Shown here piece after piece: positions 18,065 through 25,924 of a stretch of DNA of 64,000 nucleotides; the stretch's first letter is position 1; each line of letters starts with the position of its first letter. The notes under the pieces were generated by a model. That model ran no database searches, was not told the DNA's origin, and saw only the letters and a program-made list of their open reading frames with translations. The stretch covers positions 61,084-125,083 of the forward strand of contig JBDREX010000008.1 of NCBI GenBank assembly GCA_043819345.1, in the 5' to 3' direction. Origin of the DNA: CAYRDK01 sp043819345. Lineage in GTDB: Bacteria; Omnitrophota; Gorgyraeia; Velamenicoccales; Velamenicoccaceae. A program made the translations under genes and the position numbers.

Positions 18065-18965
18065 AGTTAAAGAGATCAATATCATTAATATGATATCCAG
18101 GCAGGTGAAGCCTAAAGATAAAGATGTTGTTGTCTCTATTGGAGACGACACGGCTGTTGTTGCGGGCCGTGGCGATACGTATCTGCTTTATACGTGTGAC
18201 ATGCTGGTTGAACGCGTCCATTTTAAAAAGGATGAAGACTTAAAAAAAGTCGGCTTCAAGGCCATGGCTGTTTCTATAAGTGATATTGCTGCGATGGGCG
18301 GTGAGCCGAAGCATGCTCTTATCTCTGTTGGGTTGCCGTCTGCTAAGGCGCAGGAGAAGGCGCGGCAGTTATTTGCCGGTATAAAGGCCTGTGCGCGAAA
18401 GTATCATGTTGACATTATTGGCGGGGATACAAATCGCAGTAAGAATATTATTATTGATGTTTTTATGACGGGCACTGTAAAACGAAAGCATCTTGTTTTG
18501 CGAAGCGGGGCAAAGAGAGGCGATTATATTTTTGTTTCTGGTCCATTGGGAGGGACTTTAGCCGGCAAACACCTTGATTTTAAGCCGCGCCTTGATGCGG
18601 CGCATTTCTTGGTAAAAAATTTTCATGTGACATCCATGATGGATTTATCTGATGGATTATCTATGGATCTGAATCGTCTTTGTCAGGCGAGCGGTACGGG
18701 TGCTTTTGTCTTTGAAGAAAAGATTCCAAAAAATAGCGGTGTTTTAAAGGTTGAGCCTGCCCTTTTTGATGGGGAAGATTTTGAATTATTATTTACGCTT
18801 ACCCCAAAGGAGTCCTTGAAACTTTTGCGTCAATGCCAAAGGCGTAAAACACGGCTGATGTTTTATCCGATTGGCAAGATGACGGATTTGTTTGAAGGGG
18901 TACGGTTGGTTCGAAAAAACGGTAGAATAGAGAATCTCAAACCACAAGGTTTTAAGCATTTTTGA
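18045..18965 (+). CDS. thiL: Thiamine-monophosphate kinase
   Basis: Phosphorylates thiamine monophosphate to the pyrophosphate cofactor. 306 residues. SIGDDTAVV, the DMLVERVHF metal/phosphate segment, KAMAVSISDIAAMGGEPKHAL, GGDTNRS and MDLSDGLSMDLNRLC are classic ThiL motifs. The ATG at 18045 lies inside the mtnA 3' end. tsaE begins 3 bp after the stop, a common pairing. Confidence 0.95.
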   Translation: MGSALNKVKEINIINMISRQVKPKDKDVVVSIGDDTAVVAGRGDTYLLYTCDMLVERVHFKKDEDLKKVGFKAMAVSISDIAAMGGEPKHALISVGLPSAKAQEKARQLFAGIKACARKYHVDIIGGDTNRSKNIIIDVFMTGTVKRKHLVLRSGAKRGDYIFVSGPLGGTLAGKHLDFKPRLDAAHFLVKNFHVTSMMDLSDGLSMDLNRLCQASGTGAFVFEEKIPKNSGVLKVEPALFDGEDFELLFTLTPKESLKLLRQCQRRKTRLMFYPIGKMTDLFEGVRLVRKNGRIENLKPQGFKHF

Positions 18966-18968
18966 CGA

Positions 18969-19448
18969 ATGATGAAAAGTATTAAATTTATTTCCCATAG
19001 TGAAGAGCAAACCCATCTTTTGGCTAAAAAATTGGCTAAGGGGCTAAAAAAGAATGATTGCCTGGCTTTGGTGGGGGATTTTGGTACAGGCAAAACAACA
19101 TTTGTCAGGGGGCTGGTAGAAGGCCTTTCGGTGCGAAAAAAGAACTTTGTTTGCAGTCCGTCCTTTGTTATACTTAAAATATATCAGGGGCGTTTGCCGA
19201 TATATCATTTTGATTTATATCGTTTGAATAGCGAGCGGGACTTTGAGGATATCGGTTTTAGTGAGTTTATTACTTCAGGCGGGGTATCTGCTATTGAATG
19301 GGCTGATCGTATTCCAGGAAGTCTGCCGAAGTCTTCATTGAAGATTGATTTTTCCTGTTTAGGTGAAAACAAAAGAAGCATTCGGTTTCGTACTTCGGTT
19401 AAAAGGCTGACGGAGCTGATTTCTAAAGTGATTAGTATGGAAAAATAG
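18969..19448 (+). CDS. tsaE: tRNA threonylcarbamoyladenosine biosynthesis ATPase TsaE
   Basis: ATPase partner of TsaB-TsaD in making t6A at position 37 of ANN-decoding tRNAs. 159 residues. Walker A is GDFGTGKTTFVRG (about 37-49); SPSFVILKIY, the YHFDLYRL motif and AIEWADRIP complete the family pattern. tsaB lies 560 bp downstream after two small unknown genes; tsaD and tsaC are not in the window. Confidence 0.94.
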   Translation: MMKSIKFISHSEEQTHLLAKKLAKGLKKNDCLALVGDFGTGKTTFVRGLVEGLSVRKKNFVCSPSFVILKIYQGRLPIYHFDLYRLNSERDFEDIGFSEFITSGGVSAIEWADRIPGSLPKSSLKIDFSCLGENKRSIRFRTSVKRLTELISKVISMEK

Positions 19449-19468
19449 TTATTAAGCAGGAGTAGTTT

Positions 19469-19696
19469 ATGGGGCAATTTTTTGGTTTTTTTGATAGCAT
19501 TGCTAATGGCAATGGCGCTCACTATGTTAAGCCCATTATTTGCGCTATTGGCGGGATAGTTGGTTTGGTCGTTTTTTGGTGGTTTTATCGTGTTATGAAA
19601 ATTGTTCGTGCTTTTTTTAGAAATACCATAGATGTTATTGGCGGTGAATATATTGGCCACAAATCAACAGGCCTTTTTTTAAAAAAGAAGAGGTAA
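19469..19696 (+). CDS. Small single-pass membrane protein, function unknown
   Basis: 75 residues. One hydrophobic helix at about residues 23-42 (PIICAIGGIVGLVVFWWFYR). Its tail contains an aromatic/basic stretch and ends in five lysine/arginine residues. CAGGAG lies about 7 nt before the ATG, which supports real translation. It sits 20 bp after tsaE and 5 bp before the next unknown gene, in the same direction. I recognise no family. Confidence 0.7.
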   Translation: MGQFFGFFDSIANGNGAHYVKPIICAIGGIVGLVVFWWFYRVMKIVRAFFRNTIDVIGGEYIGHKSTGLFLKKKR

Positions 19697-19701
19697 AGGG
19701 C

Positions 19702-20013
19702 GTGTATAAGGGGCGTCAGGTTATTGTTGGCGTTGATTACTCAGGGTTTAATGGGGAATTTCTGCCGCTTCCTTTTATTCAGATGAAGCTGAAAGAAGCG
19801 CTTAGCTATAATTATCACCGTTTGCCAAATTATGCGACAATTGAAAAAAATAATCTAGTTTTTAAAGTAAAGGTTTCTATTCTTTTTGGTGTATTTGACA
19901 GAAATTATCCCAAAGTTTTCAGCAGGAATTACTTTGTTATAGCATTAGAGAAAATGATAGCTACAGCTGAAGATGCAGAACGCGGCAGGACTATAAGCGA
20001 TATGTTTAAATGA
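19702..20013 (+). CDS. Unknown 103-residue protein between tsaE and tsaB
   Basis: Begins at GTG 19702 with AGAGG then AAAGGG in the 15 nt before it. It has no membrane segment or cysteines. The C-terminal third is helical (FVIALEKMIATAEDAERGR) and the N-terminal part is probably beta-rich (GRQVIVGVDYSGFNGEFLP). Its stop overlaps the tsaB start (ATGA), so it is tightly coupled to tsaB. No family recognised. Confidence 0.7.
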   Translation: MYKGRQVIVGVDYSGFNGEFLPLPFIQMKLKEALSYNYHRLPNYATIEKNNLVFKVKVSILFGVFDRNYPKVFSRNYFVIALEKMIATAEDAERGRTISDMFK

Positions 20014-20714
20014 AGTTTCTTTCCATAGATACCTCCACACAATATTCTGTTATTGCCTTGTCTGATGAAGACGGTTTGGTTTTTGGACATAGTTGTCTTT
20101 TTGAAAAGGGCCGTTCAGACGGCCTGCCGTCTTTGGTTAGCGAATGCCTTAAGAAGACGAAAACAAAAATAGAAGAGATTGATTATTTTGCTGTTGGTTG
20201 TGGGCCGGGTTCGTTTACGGGTTTGCGTATCGGGATTTCTGTTGTTAAGGCTTTAAGTTACGCACAAGGCAAAAAGTGTTTGGCTTTTTCCAGCCTGGAT
20301 GCGGTCGCATACAATGAGATGCCTTTAAAAAAAGAATATGTGTGTGTATGTGTGGATGCAAAACGCTTGAATGTATATTGCCGTTTTTATTCTGTCGACA
20401 GATTAAAAAATTTGCATCGTGTTTCTGATGACTTGTTGTTGGGCCAGGAGGATTTTTTGAAAAGAGTGAATTCCGGTATGAGCCTGAGTGGGGATGCCTT
20501 ATGTTTATGGAGTCAAAAATTGCCAGGAAAGTTAAAACACGCTCAACTGATGTCAGAAAAATATTGGTATCCAACGCCACAGAGTTTATCGCGATTGACC
20601 TTAGATGCTTTTAAAAAAGGTGTTTTCGTGGACTGTTTTGCCTTGGACGTGGAATATCTATATGAAAAAGATTGCCAGGTTAACCGGTCTTTAAAGGCTG
20701 TGAAAAAGAAATGA
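20010..20714 (+). CDS. tsaB: tRNA threonylcarbamoyladenosine biosynthesis protein TsaB
   Basis: Scaffold paralogue of TsaD in t6A synthesis. 234 residues. ASKHA-type N-terminus FLSIDTSTQYSVIAL, then YFAVGCGPGSFTGLRIGISVVKAL (about 56-79), the hallmark GPGSFTGLR motif of TsaB, and an AFSSLDAVA segment. It overlaps the preceding gene and alr by 4 bp each (ATGA), so three consecutive genes are translationally coupled. Confidence 0.94.
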   Translation: MKFLSIDTSTQYSVIALSDEDGLVFGHSCLFEKGRSDGLPSLVSECLKKTKTKIEEIDYFAVGCGPGSFTGLRIGISVVKALSYAQGKKCLAFSSLDAVAYNEMPLKKEYVCVCVDAKRLNVYCRFYSVDRLKNLHRVSDDLLLGQEDFLKRVNSGMSLSGDALCLWSQKLPGKLKHAQLMSEKYWYPTPQSLSRLTLDAFKKGVFVDCFALDVEYLYEKDCQVNRSLKAVKKK

Positions 20715-21841
20715 AAGATAATTTTTTCTATCGTCAGACATGGGTTGAAATAGATTTAAAATGCTTAGCTGCGAATTTTTTTATGCTCAAAAAGAGCCTG
20801 CCTTCTTCAACAAAAATTATGGCAGCTGTTAAGGCTAATGCGTATGGCCATGGTATTATTGAGGTTGCAAGGAAACTGGTTGATTGTGGTGTGGATTATT
20901 TGGGGGTGGCTTGTGTTGATGAGGCTCTTTTTTTAAGAAAAAATCTTATTGATACGCCTATTCTTAATCTTGGTGCTTTTTTAAAAAGTGACATGGAGGC
21001 CATGGTTAAGCATGATATTTGCGCGACTGTTTCGGATTTGTCGCTCGCGAAAAAGTTGGACGATTGCGCGTCTCGCCTGAAAAAAAAGGCAAAAGTACAT
21101 GTTAAGATTGATACGGGTATGGGGCGCCTGGGCATTTGGCACGAGGATGCGTTTGAGTTTATTGTCAAATTATGTGCTTTGGAGAATATTGTGATTGAGG
21201 GGCTTTATACGCATTTTCCAAGTGCCGATAGTGACGAAGCATTTACACGGTCTCAGATAAATACTTTTTGCACATTGATAGACAAATTAACGATTAAAGG
21301 CGTTGAGATTCCTTTAAAGCATTCAGCTAATTCTGTGGCTATTATGGGTTATCAGGATTCTCATTTTAATCTCGTTCGGCCTGGGCTGGCTATTTATGGC
21401 CTTTATCCTCAGGAAGAGTTTTGTGGCCCTTTAACCCTTTTGCCTGTTTTGTCATTTAAGACAAAAGTAGCTTTTGTCAAAAAGGTTTCTAAGGGGATGT
21501 CTATTAGTTATGGGCGTACGCATATTGTTGGCAAGAATACGAAAATTGCTACCCTGCCGGTTGGATATGGTGATGGTTATAACCGACTTCTTTCAAATAA
21601 AGGAAAAGTTCTTATCCGCGGCAAGATATGCCCTGTTGTAGGCATTGTCTGTATGGATCAGATGATGGCTGATGTCGGCCATATCGGAAGTATTAAAATT
21701 GAGGATGAGGTTGTTTTGATAGGATCTCAAGGTTCGCATTCTATTCGCGTTGAAAATATTGCGCAGGCATGCCGCACAATTCCCTATGAAGTTGTATGCT
21801 GGATTTCTCCCCGTGTTCCCCGTGTTTATTTAAATGCATAG
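20711..21841 (+). CDS. alr: Alanine racemase
   Basis: PLP enzyme that makes D-alanine for peptidoglycan. 376 residues. PLP-lysine motif AAVKANAYGHG (about 37-47), the second catalytic tyrosine in ISYGRTH, DTGMGRLG, LKHSANS, LVRPGLAIYGLYP and VCMDQMMADV. Complete. It is the last gene of the long plus-strand run and faces lptG tail-to-tail. Confidence 0.96.
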   Translation: MKDNFFYRQTWVEIDLKCLAANFFMLKKSLPSSTKIMAAVKANAYGHGIIEVARKLVDCGVDYLGVACVDEALFLRKNLIDTPILNLGAFLKSDMEAMVKHDICATVSDLSLAKKLDDCASRLKKKAKVHVKIDTGMGRLGIWHEDAFEFIVKLCALENIVIEGLYTHFPSADSDEAFTRSQINTFCTLIDKLTIKGVEIPLKHSANSVAIMGYQDSHFNLVRPGLAIYGLYPQEEFCGPLTLLPVLSFKTKVAFVKKVSKGMSISYGRTHIVGKNTKIATLPVGYGDGYNRLLSNKGKVLIRGKICPVVGIVCMDQMMADVGHIGSIKIEDEVVLIGSQGSHSIRVENIAQACRTIPYEVVCWISPRVPRVYLNA

Positions 21842-21844
21842 ATG

Positions 21845-21905
21845 TTGTCGTGTTGGCCAGCTTACGAGTTGGCGAGTTTAACCCATTAAATTGAAAACGT
21901 TTCCA
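21845..21905. repeat. Dispersed intergenic repeat (GTTAAC family), copy B
   Basis: In the convergent alr/lptG gap. It carries CGAGTTGGCGAGTTTAACCC, a word also found near 58.1 kb in longer form, but the right half is diverged. No clear terminator hairpin with a T-run was found in this gap. Confidence 0.4.
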
Positions 21906-21919
21906 TTCAAACTCTATAT

Positions 21920-23014
21920 TTAAGGAATTTTTGCGATAAAGTATAATGCGACGCCGCCAAAAATGATGTGGCTAATCCAGGCGGCTGCGATGGGAGGGAG
22001 AGCCCCCGTTTTTCCTAATGCTATGCTCACAGCGAAGGCGACATAGAAGATAAAGCTAATTCCGATACATAAGCCTATGGAAGAGAAAGCGACAGCCCTT
22101 CTTCGGATGACGATAGCTGAGGGGATGCCGATAAGAATAATGATTAGGCTTGTAAAAGGAAAAGACGTCTTTTGATAGAGGTCTACCATGATTTTATTGA
22201 TGGCCGCTGTCGCGTTGCTTTGGGATAGCTTGCCAATATAGCTGGACAACTCTTTGATATTCATGTTTTCGACAGGGATATTCTGTCTCATCAGGTCCTG
22301 AGGTGTTTCTTCTATCTGAAAAAAAGTATCTCCGAAATAGAGAGGCTCGCCTCTGACTTTTTGATTTTCCCCTAAATGGTAGATAAAACACTGGTAGAAG
22401 ACCCATCGGTTATTGCGCCAGACAGCTTTTTCAGCGTAAATTTTTGTCTTAACGTTTTGCTTGTCGTCATGTTCTAAAATCGTCAGGCCTTCAATAGTAT
22501 TTGTTTTAGGGTATAGCTTATTAATAAAAAATAAACGGTTGTTAAAGCCATAGACAGCTACTTTTTCTACCGCTTTATTGCTGTCTTCGCCGATATTTTT
22601 ATCGATATAGCAATCTTTAATGATTTTTCCCATTTTGATCGCTTTTGGGAGAGCGGTTTCGCTTAGAAGAAAGATTCCGAGGCTCAAGATCAGCCCGAAG
22701 AAAATAAAAGGTTTTACAATAGAAAAAATGCTGCGGCCGCAGGCTCGCATGGCAATAACTTCATTGGATTGGTTGAGCGCGCCAATGGTGAATAATGTCG
22801 CCAGTAGGCTTGCAATGGGAGATGTTTGCGTGAACATAAGCGGAACAGAGTAGAGGTAATATTCAACAACTTTAAGAAAGGGTGGATGGCTTTTAAGCAT
22901 ATCGCCTAAGTTAGAAAAGATATCCACAATAATGTATAAAGAAAGAAAAGACAATACACAGGATAGGAATGTTTTAACAAAACTTCGCGTAACGTATCTG
23001 TCTAGGATAAGCAT
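21920..23014 (-). CDS. lptG: LPS export permease, LptG-like (YjgP/YjgQ family)
   Basis: Inner-membrane permease that extracts lipopolysaccharide for transport to the outer membrane together with LptF and LptB. 364 residues: three hydrophobic N-terminal helices, a roughly 150-residue periplasmic domain, then three C-terminal helices. The N-terminus LDRYVTRSFVKTF and NEVIAMRACGRS are family features. It is the second gene after lptF, overlapping it by 13 bp. Calling it G rather than F rests on gene order and paralogue comparison. Confidence 0.85.
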   Translation of the reverse strand: MLILDRYVTRSFVKTFLSCVLSFLSLYIIVDIFSNLGDMLKSHPPFLKVVEYYLYSVPLMFTQTSPIASLLATLFTIGALNQSNEVIAMRACGRSIFSIVKPFIFFGLILSLGIFLLSETALPKAIKMGKIIKDCYIDKNIGEDSNKAVEKVAVYGFNNRLFFINKLYPKTNTIEGLTILEHDDKQNVKTKIYAEKAVWRNNRWVFYQCFIYHLGENQKVRGEPLYFGDTFFQIEETPQDLMRQNIPVENMNIKELSSYIGKLSQSNATAAINKIMVDLYQKTSFPFTSLIIILIGIPSAIVIRRRAVAFSSIGLCIGISFIFYVAFAVSIALGKTGALPPIAAAWISHIIFGGVALYFIAKIP

Positions 23015-24096
23015 GTTTTATATAGCATAATGATGCCGGCTGTGCCAAAGATGATATCGGGCATACCCATGGCAATACCCGGAGGAAAGTTGCTTTCAAT
23101 ACTGAGAGCCTCAAAGCCAATCAACATAAGATAATACAGAGCAACAATGACAAAAGCAAGCCCAAAGTTTATGCTTTTCTCCCGCCTTTTAGTGATCATC
23201 GCAAAAGGCGCGCCTAAGATAATAAAAATAAGACAGGAGAAGGATAAAGATGTGCGCTTGTGTATTTCACATAATAATGGATTGATGTTGATGCGTTTTT
23301 GTTTGAACTCAACAATTTGTTCGCGTAATTCTGATAATGTCATGCTCTTGGCTTTTTTATCAACTTTTTTGTCTTCATTTTTCTTGAAATCAATGTTCAT
23401 GAAGTAAGTTTTAAAATTAAGCTTATAGAAATTTTCAGGATCCCTCGGGTTTATTTCGTCGCTCGTTCCGTCTACTAACTTAAGTTTGAGTAATTTTTTA
23501 TCCGGCAGAATGATAAACTCACCTCTTTTGGCCATAATGGTGCGCGGTGGCCTATTTTCACCTTGAGGTTCATAAATTGTTATATTTGAGAATTTATGTC
23601 CATTGATCTGATAGATGAAAAGGATGAATTTGTCAAACGCGGTGATAAAAGCCCCGGGTTCTAAGGCGGCTGTAGGGTTCTGGGTGCCCATCTCCATCAT
23701 GGTTTCTCTGCTTTTTTGATGAGAAGCCGGGATGAGGTAGTTGTTTAAGATGACAGAAAATAAACTGAGCATTAGGCCGATTACAAGGATGGGCATAAGA
23801 ATTTTGAACAGGTTAACGCCGCTGGCGCGGATAGCGACGAGTTCATTATCGCTGGAGAGCCTGCCAATAGACAACAAGACTGCTGCCAGTGTTGCGATAG
23901 GGAGAATAAACCGGAAAAGAAAAGGAATGAGGTAGAGAAAAAGTTTGCCGGCCAGTAAGAGGGAAACGCCCTTAGTAACGATTAACTCTGCCAGTTTAAC
24001 AAGATTTCCTAAAATCATGACAAAGGTCAAGACGAATATGGATATTAAAAATGCGCTCAAAAATTCTTTTAAAACATAATTACGCAGGATCTTCAT
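23002..24096 (-). CDS. lptF: LPS export permease, LptF-like (YjgP/YjgQ family)
   Basis: Partner of LptG. 364 residues with the same 3+3 helix layout around a periplasmic beta domain. LSSDNELVAIRASGVN (about 80-95) is the characteristic cytoplasmic loop, and LRNYVLKEFLSAF the N-terminal amphipathic start. It overlaps comF by 17 bp and lptG by 13 bp, so comF-lptF-lptG is one minus-strand operon. No lptB, lptA or lptC in the window. Confidence 0.86.
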   Translation of the reverse strand: MKILRNYVLKEFLSAFLISIFVLTFVMILGNLVKLAELIVTKGVSLLLAGKLFLYLIPFLFRFILPIATLAAVLLSIGRLSSDNELVAIRASGVNLFKILMPILVIGLMLSLFSVILNNYLIPASHQKSRETMMEMGTQNPTAALEPGAFITAFDKFILFIYQINGHKFSNITIYEPQGENRPPRTIMAKRGEFIILPDKKLLKLKLVDGTSDEINPRDPENFYKLNFKTYFMNIDFKKNEDKKVDKKAKSMTLSELREQIVEFKQKRININPLLCEIHKRTSLSFSCLIFIILGAPFAMITKRREKSINFGLAFVIVALYYLMLIGFEALSIESNFPPGIAMGMPDIIFGTAGIIMLYKTCLS

Positions 24097-24838
24097 TGTT
24101 TGAGCCTTTGGCGAAAGTTAAAGCACAGATACTGTGTGCTCCGGATTTTTTAAGGAGTGATGCCGCTTCTGTTATGGTGGCGGTTGTCGTTGCCACATCA
24201 TCAACGAGAAGAATATTTTTGTCTTTGATGCAAATGTTGTCGTTTATCGCAAATGCGCCGGCAAGATTTAAAAGTCTTTGTGTCCTGTTGAGTGCCGTTT
24301 GAGATTTTGTATGCCTGATTTTTTTTAGAGCCGGAACTAAAGGTTTTTGAAGCTCTCGGCTTAATTCTTTGGCAATAAGTTCAGATTGATTAAATTCACG
24401 TTCTCTTAAGCGCGCCGGATGAAGAGGGATTGCGACGAGATAGTCTATCGCCTTAAAAGAATTTTGTGTATATTGCGTTAAGCTGTTGTTCATAAGTTTC
24501 ATAATGCTTTTTGCCAGGTATGGCTTGTGCTCATATTTAAAGCTGTGAATCAGTTTTTTTGTCGCACCTTCATAGAGGTAGCACGATATTAGCTTTTCGT
24601 ATGCAGGAGGGTTTTTTTGGCACGATCGGCATGAAAGATGTGTGTGTTTAACGCCAGCGCTTAAACCGGCCCCACATATCTGACAAGATGCAAGAGAGGG
24701 TTTTTTCATATCAGCAAAGCAGCTGGAGCATATGTATTCATCAAAGCCATGGAGCTGTCTTTTTATTATTTTCGAACAAATGTGGCAGCTTTTTGGCCAG
24801 AGTAACTCTATGAAGGCCATCAGAAGCTCTTTTACCAT
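24080..24838 (-). CDS. comF: ComF-family amidophosphoribosyltransferase-like protein
   Basis: ComF proteins have an N-terminal zinc region and a phosphoribosyltransferase fold; they act in DNA uptake in competent bacteria, but the family is wider. Two pairs of CxxC-type motifs (CHICSK, CSSC, CQICGAG, CRSC) precede the PRT domain, whose PRPP loop is LLVDDVATTTAT near the C-terminus. A longer frame begins at GTG 24886. I prefer ATG 24838 because a TTGACA-17-TACCAT promoter ends 7 bp before it, which gives a leaderless mRNA, and because family homology starts just after. Start uncertain. Confidence 0.88.
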   Translation of the reverse strand: MVKELLMAFIELLWPKSCHICSKIIKRQLHGFDEYICSSCFADMKKPSLASCQICGAGLSAGVKHTHLSCRSCQKNPPAYEKLISCYLYEGATKKLIHSFKYEHKPYLAKSIMKLMNNSLTQYTQNSFKAIDYLVAIPLHPARLREREFNQSELIAKELSRELQKPLVPALKKIRHTKSQTALNRTQRLLNLAGAFAINDNICIKDKNILLVDDVATTTATITEAASLLKKSGAHSICALTFAKGSNNEDPA

Positions 24839-24845
24839 AGCAAAT

Positions 24846-24874
24846 ATGGTAACACTTTGCGTCGTAATTGTCAA
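24846..24874 (-). promoter_or_regulatory. Promoter of comF-lptF-lptG
   Basis: On the minus strand TTGACA (24869-24874) is separated by 17 bp from TACCAT (24846-24851). The -10 box ends 7 bp before ATG 24838, so transcription would begin at or within a base or two of the start codon. It is back-to-back with the pyrE promoter. Confidence 0.6.
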
Positions 24875-24879
24875 AAGAA

Positions 24880-24908
24880 TTGACACCTCTATTTTTTCTT
24901 AGTACAAT
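24880..24908 (+). promoter_or_regulatory. Promoter of pyrE
   Basis: TTGACA (24880-24885), 17-bp spacer, TACAAT (24903-24908): a near-consensus sigma-70-type promoter. The ATG at 24917 follows after only 8 bp and no Shine-Dalgarno is visible, so the mRNA is probably leaderless or nearly so. The two divergent -35 boxes are 5 bp apart. Confidence 0.75.
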
Positions 24909-24916
24909 AAACGCCT

Positions 24917-25486
24917 ATGGATAAGAATCAACAGCTTAAAAGCCAATTGTTTGCTTTAACAAAAGCCAAAGCCTACCATGAGGGCGATATCAAGCTTTCC
25001 AGTGGAAAGATGAGTCGTTACTACCTTGATGCCCGCGCGGTTACTTTAAGCAGTGAAGGGGCGTATTTGGTGGGAAGCCTCCTTTTAGACCTGGTGAAGG
25101 GCTTGAAAGTGAAAGCTGTGGGAGGCCCTACGTTGGGAGCTGACCCTATGGTTGGGGCACTTGCCGCTGTCAGTTTTCAAAATAAGCAGCCCATTGATAC
25201 ATTTTTGATCAGAAAGACGCCTAAATCGCACGGACGCATGCTTCAGGTTGAGGGGCCCGCTCTGGAAGCAGGGGATGAGGTTGTCCTTTTGGATGATGTC
25301 GCGACCACAGGAGGGTCTTTAATTGATTCTATAGAAATCCTGAAAAAAATGGATGTTACGGTTCGTCAGGCTATTGTGATTATTGACAGGGAAGAAGGAG
25401 CTGCAGAAAATCTTTCTAAATATGGCTGTGAGTTAATTTCCATTTTTAAAGCCCGCGAATTTTTTTCCTCAAAACTTCAGGTTTAA
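24917..25486 (+). CDS. pyrE: Orotate phosphoribosyltransferase
   Basis: Makes orotidine monophosphate in pyrimidine synthesis. 189 residues. The flexible catalytic loop is RKTPKSHGR (about 95-103) and the PRPP-binding motif is VVLLDDVATTGGS (about 116-128). SSGKMSRYYLDARAV near the N-terminus and GGPTLGADP are also typical. The near-consensus promoter immediately upstream and absence of a ribosome site suggest leaderless translation. Confidence 0.95.
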   Translation: MDKNQQLKSQLFALTKAKAYHEGDIKLSSGKMSRYYLDARAVTLSSEGAYLVGSLLLDLVKGLKVKAVGGPTLGADPMVGALAAVSFQNKQPIDTFLIRKTPKSHGRMLQVEGPALEAGDEVVLLDDVATTGGSLIDSIEILKKMDVTVRQAIVIIDREEGAAENLSKYGCELISIFKAREFFSSKLQV

Positions 25487-25560
25487 GAGGTTGGCCATCC
25501 GATTTCTTGTTGTCCATTCCGTTGACAGGCATTTTTAATGAGTTTTCCAAAAAATTCAAT

Positions 25561-25605
25561 GTCATTGCGAGAAGTCTCGCCGAAGGCGGGCGACGAAGCA
25601 ATCCC
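25561..25605. repeat. ATTGCGAG-type dispersed palindrome
   Basis: ATTGCGAG... and ...GAAGCAATCCC form an imperfect hairpin around CTCGCCGAAGGCGGGCGA. Sequences of this form are common intergenic repeats in diverse bacteria. On the minus strand it is read as the last residues (DCFVARLRRDFSQ) of the transposase remnant, so it marks the 3' break of that gene. Confidence 0.6.
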
Positions 25606-25833
25606 GAAGGTTTGTTGTTAATGATTTAAACCGTTTTATTATATCGGATAATGATAATTTTGTAGGGGCGGACCCCTGTGTCCGCCCGGTATAATTATCG
25701 GATATTTTATTATTTTGTATCGGGTCGACACGGAGGTCGACCCCTACAATATTTTCAATTGTTATTATGACATGAATATGGTTGGGCATTACAATATACT
25801 CATCGATAGATATTCCGTGATAATGTTGGGAGA
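25562..25833 (-). pseudogene. Remnant of a RAYT (REP-associated tyrosine) transposase
   Basis: The minus-strand frame holds IDEYIVMPNHIHVIITI, the HUH motif region of IS200-like RAYT transposases, then about 45 more homologous residues ending at IIKRFKSLTTN. At that point the intact copy at 42744-43328 continues (KTMSTNEYIRN), but this one runs into the ATTGCGAG repeat. The N-terminal 65 or so residues and the C-terminal RLWQRNYYEHVIR-type part are missing. ATG 25789 opens a 75-codon frame but not a functional enzyme. Confidence 0.8.
25662..25747. repeat. Pair of opposed GTAGGGGC palindromes
   Basis: Palindrome 1 (25662-25687) has an 8-bp stem GGGCGGAC/GTCCGCCC with a 6-nt loop and a 5' GTAG. 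Palindrome 2 (25722-25747) is in the opposite orientation, with GGGTCGAC/GTCGACCC followed by CTAC. Together they form a head-to-head pair, the classic target arrangement of RAYT transposases. They sit inside the remnant's reading frame. Confidence 0.8.
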
Positions 25834-25889
25834 TACTATGCCTCTAAAATATTAGATCGGCAAAACCAAAAAATACTATTAAAGACAGG

Positions 25890-25918
25890 TTGTTATTGCG
25901 CCTGGAACAGGTTAAAAT
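25890..25918 (+). promoter_or_regulatory. Promoter of the flavoprotein gene
   Basis: TTGTTA (25890-25895), 17-bp spacer, TAAAAT (25913-25918), ending 6 bp before ATG 25925. This is exactly the spacing that would place the first transcribed base on the A of ATG. No Shine-Dalgarno is present. Confidence 0.55.
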
Positions 25919-25924
25919 AGAAAG

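Noticed and set aside
25561..25750. CRISPR-like array from the clustered palindromes
   Set aside because: The repeats are opposed hairpins of different families without uniform spacing, and no cas genes are near.
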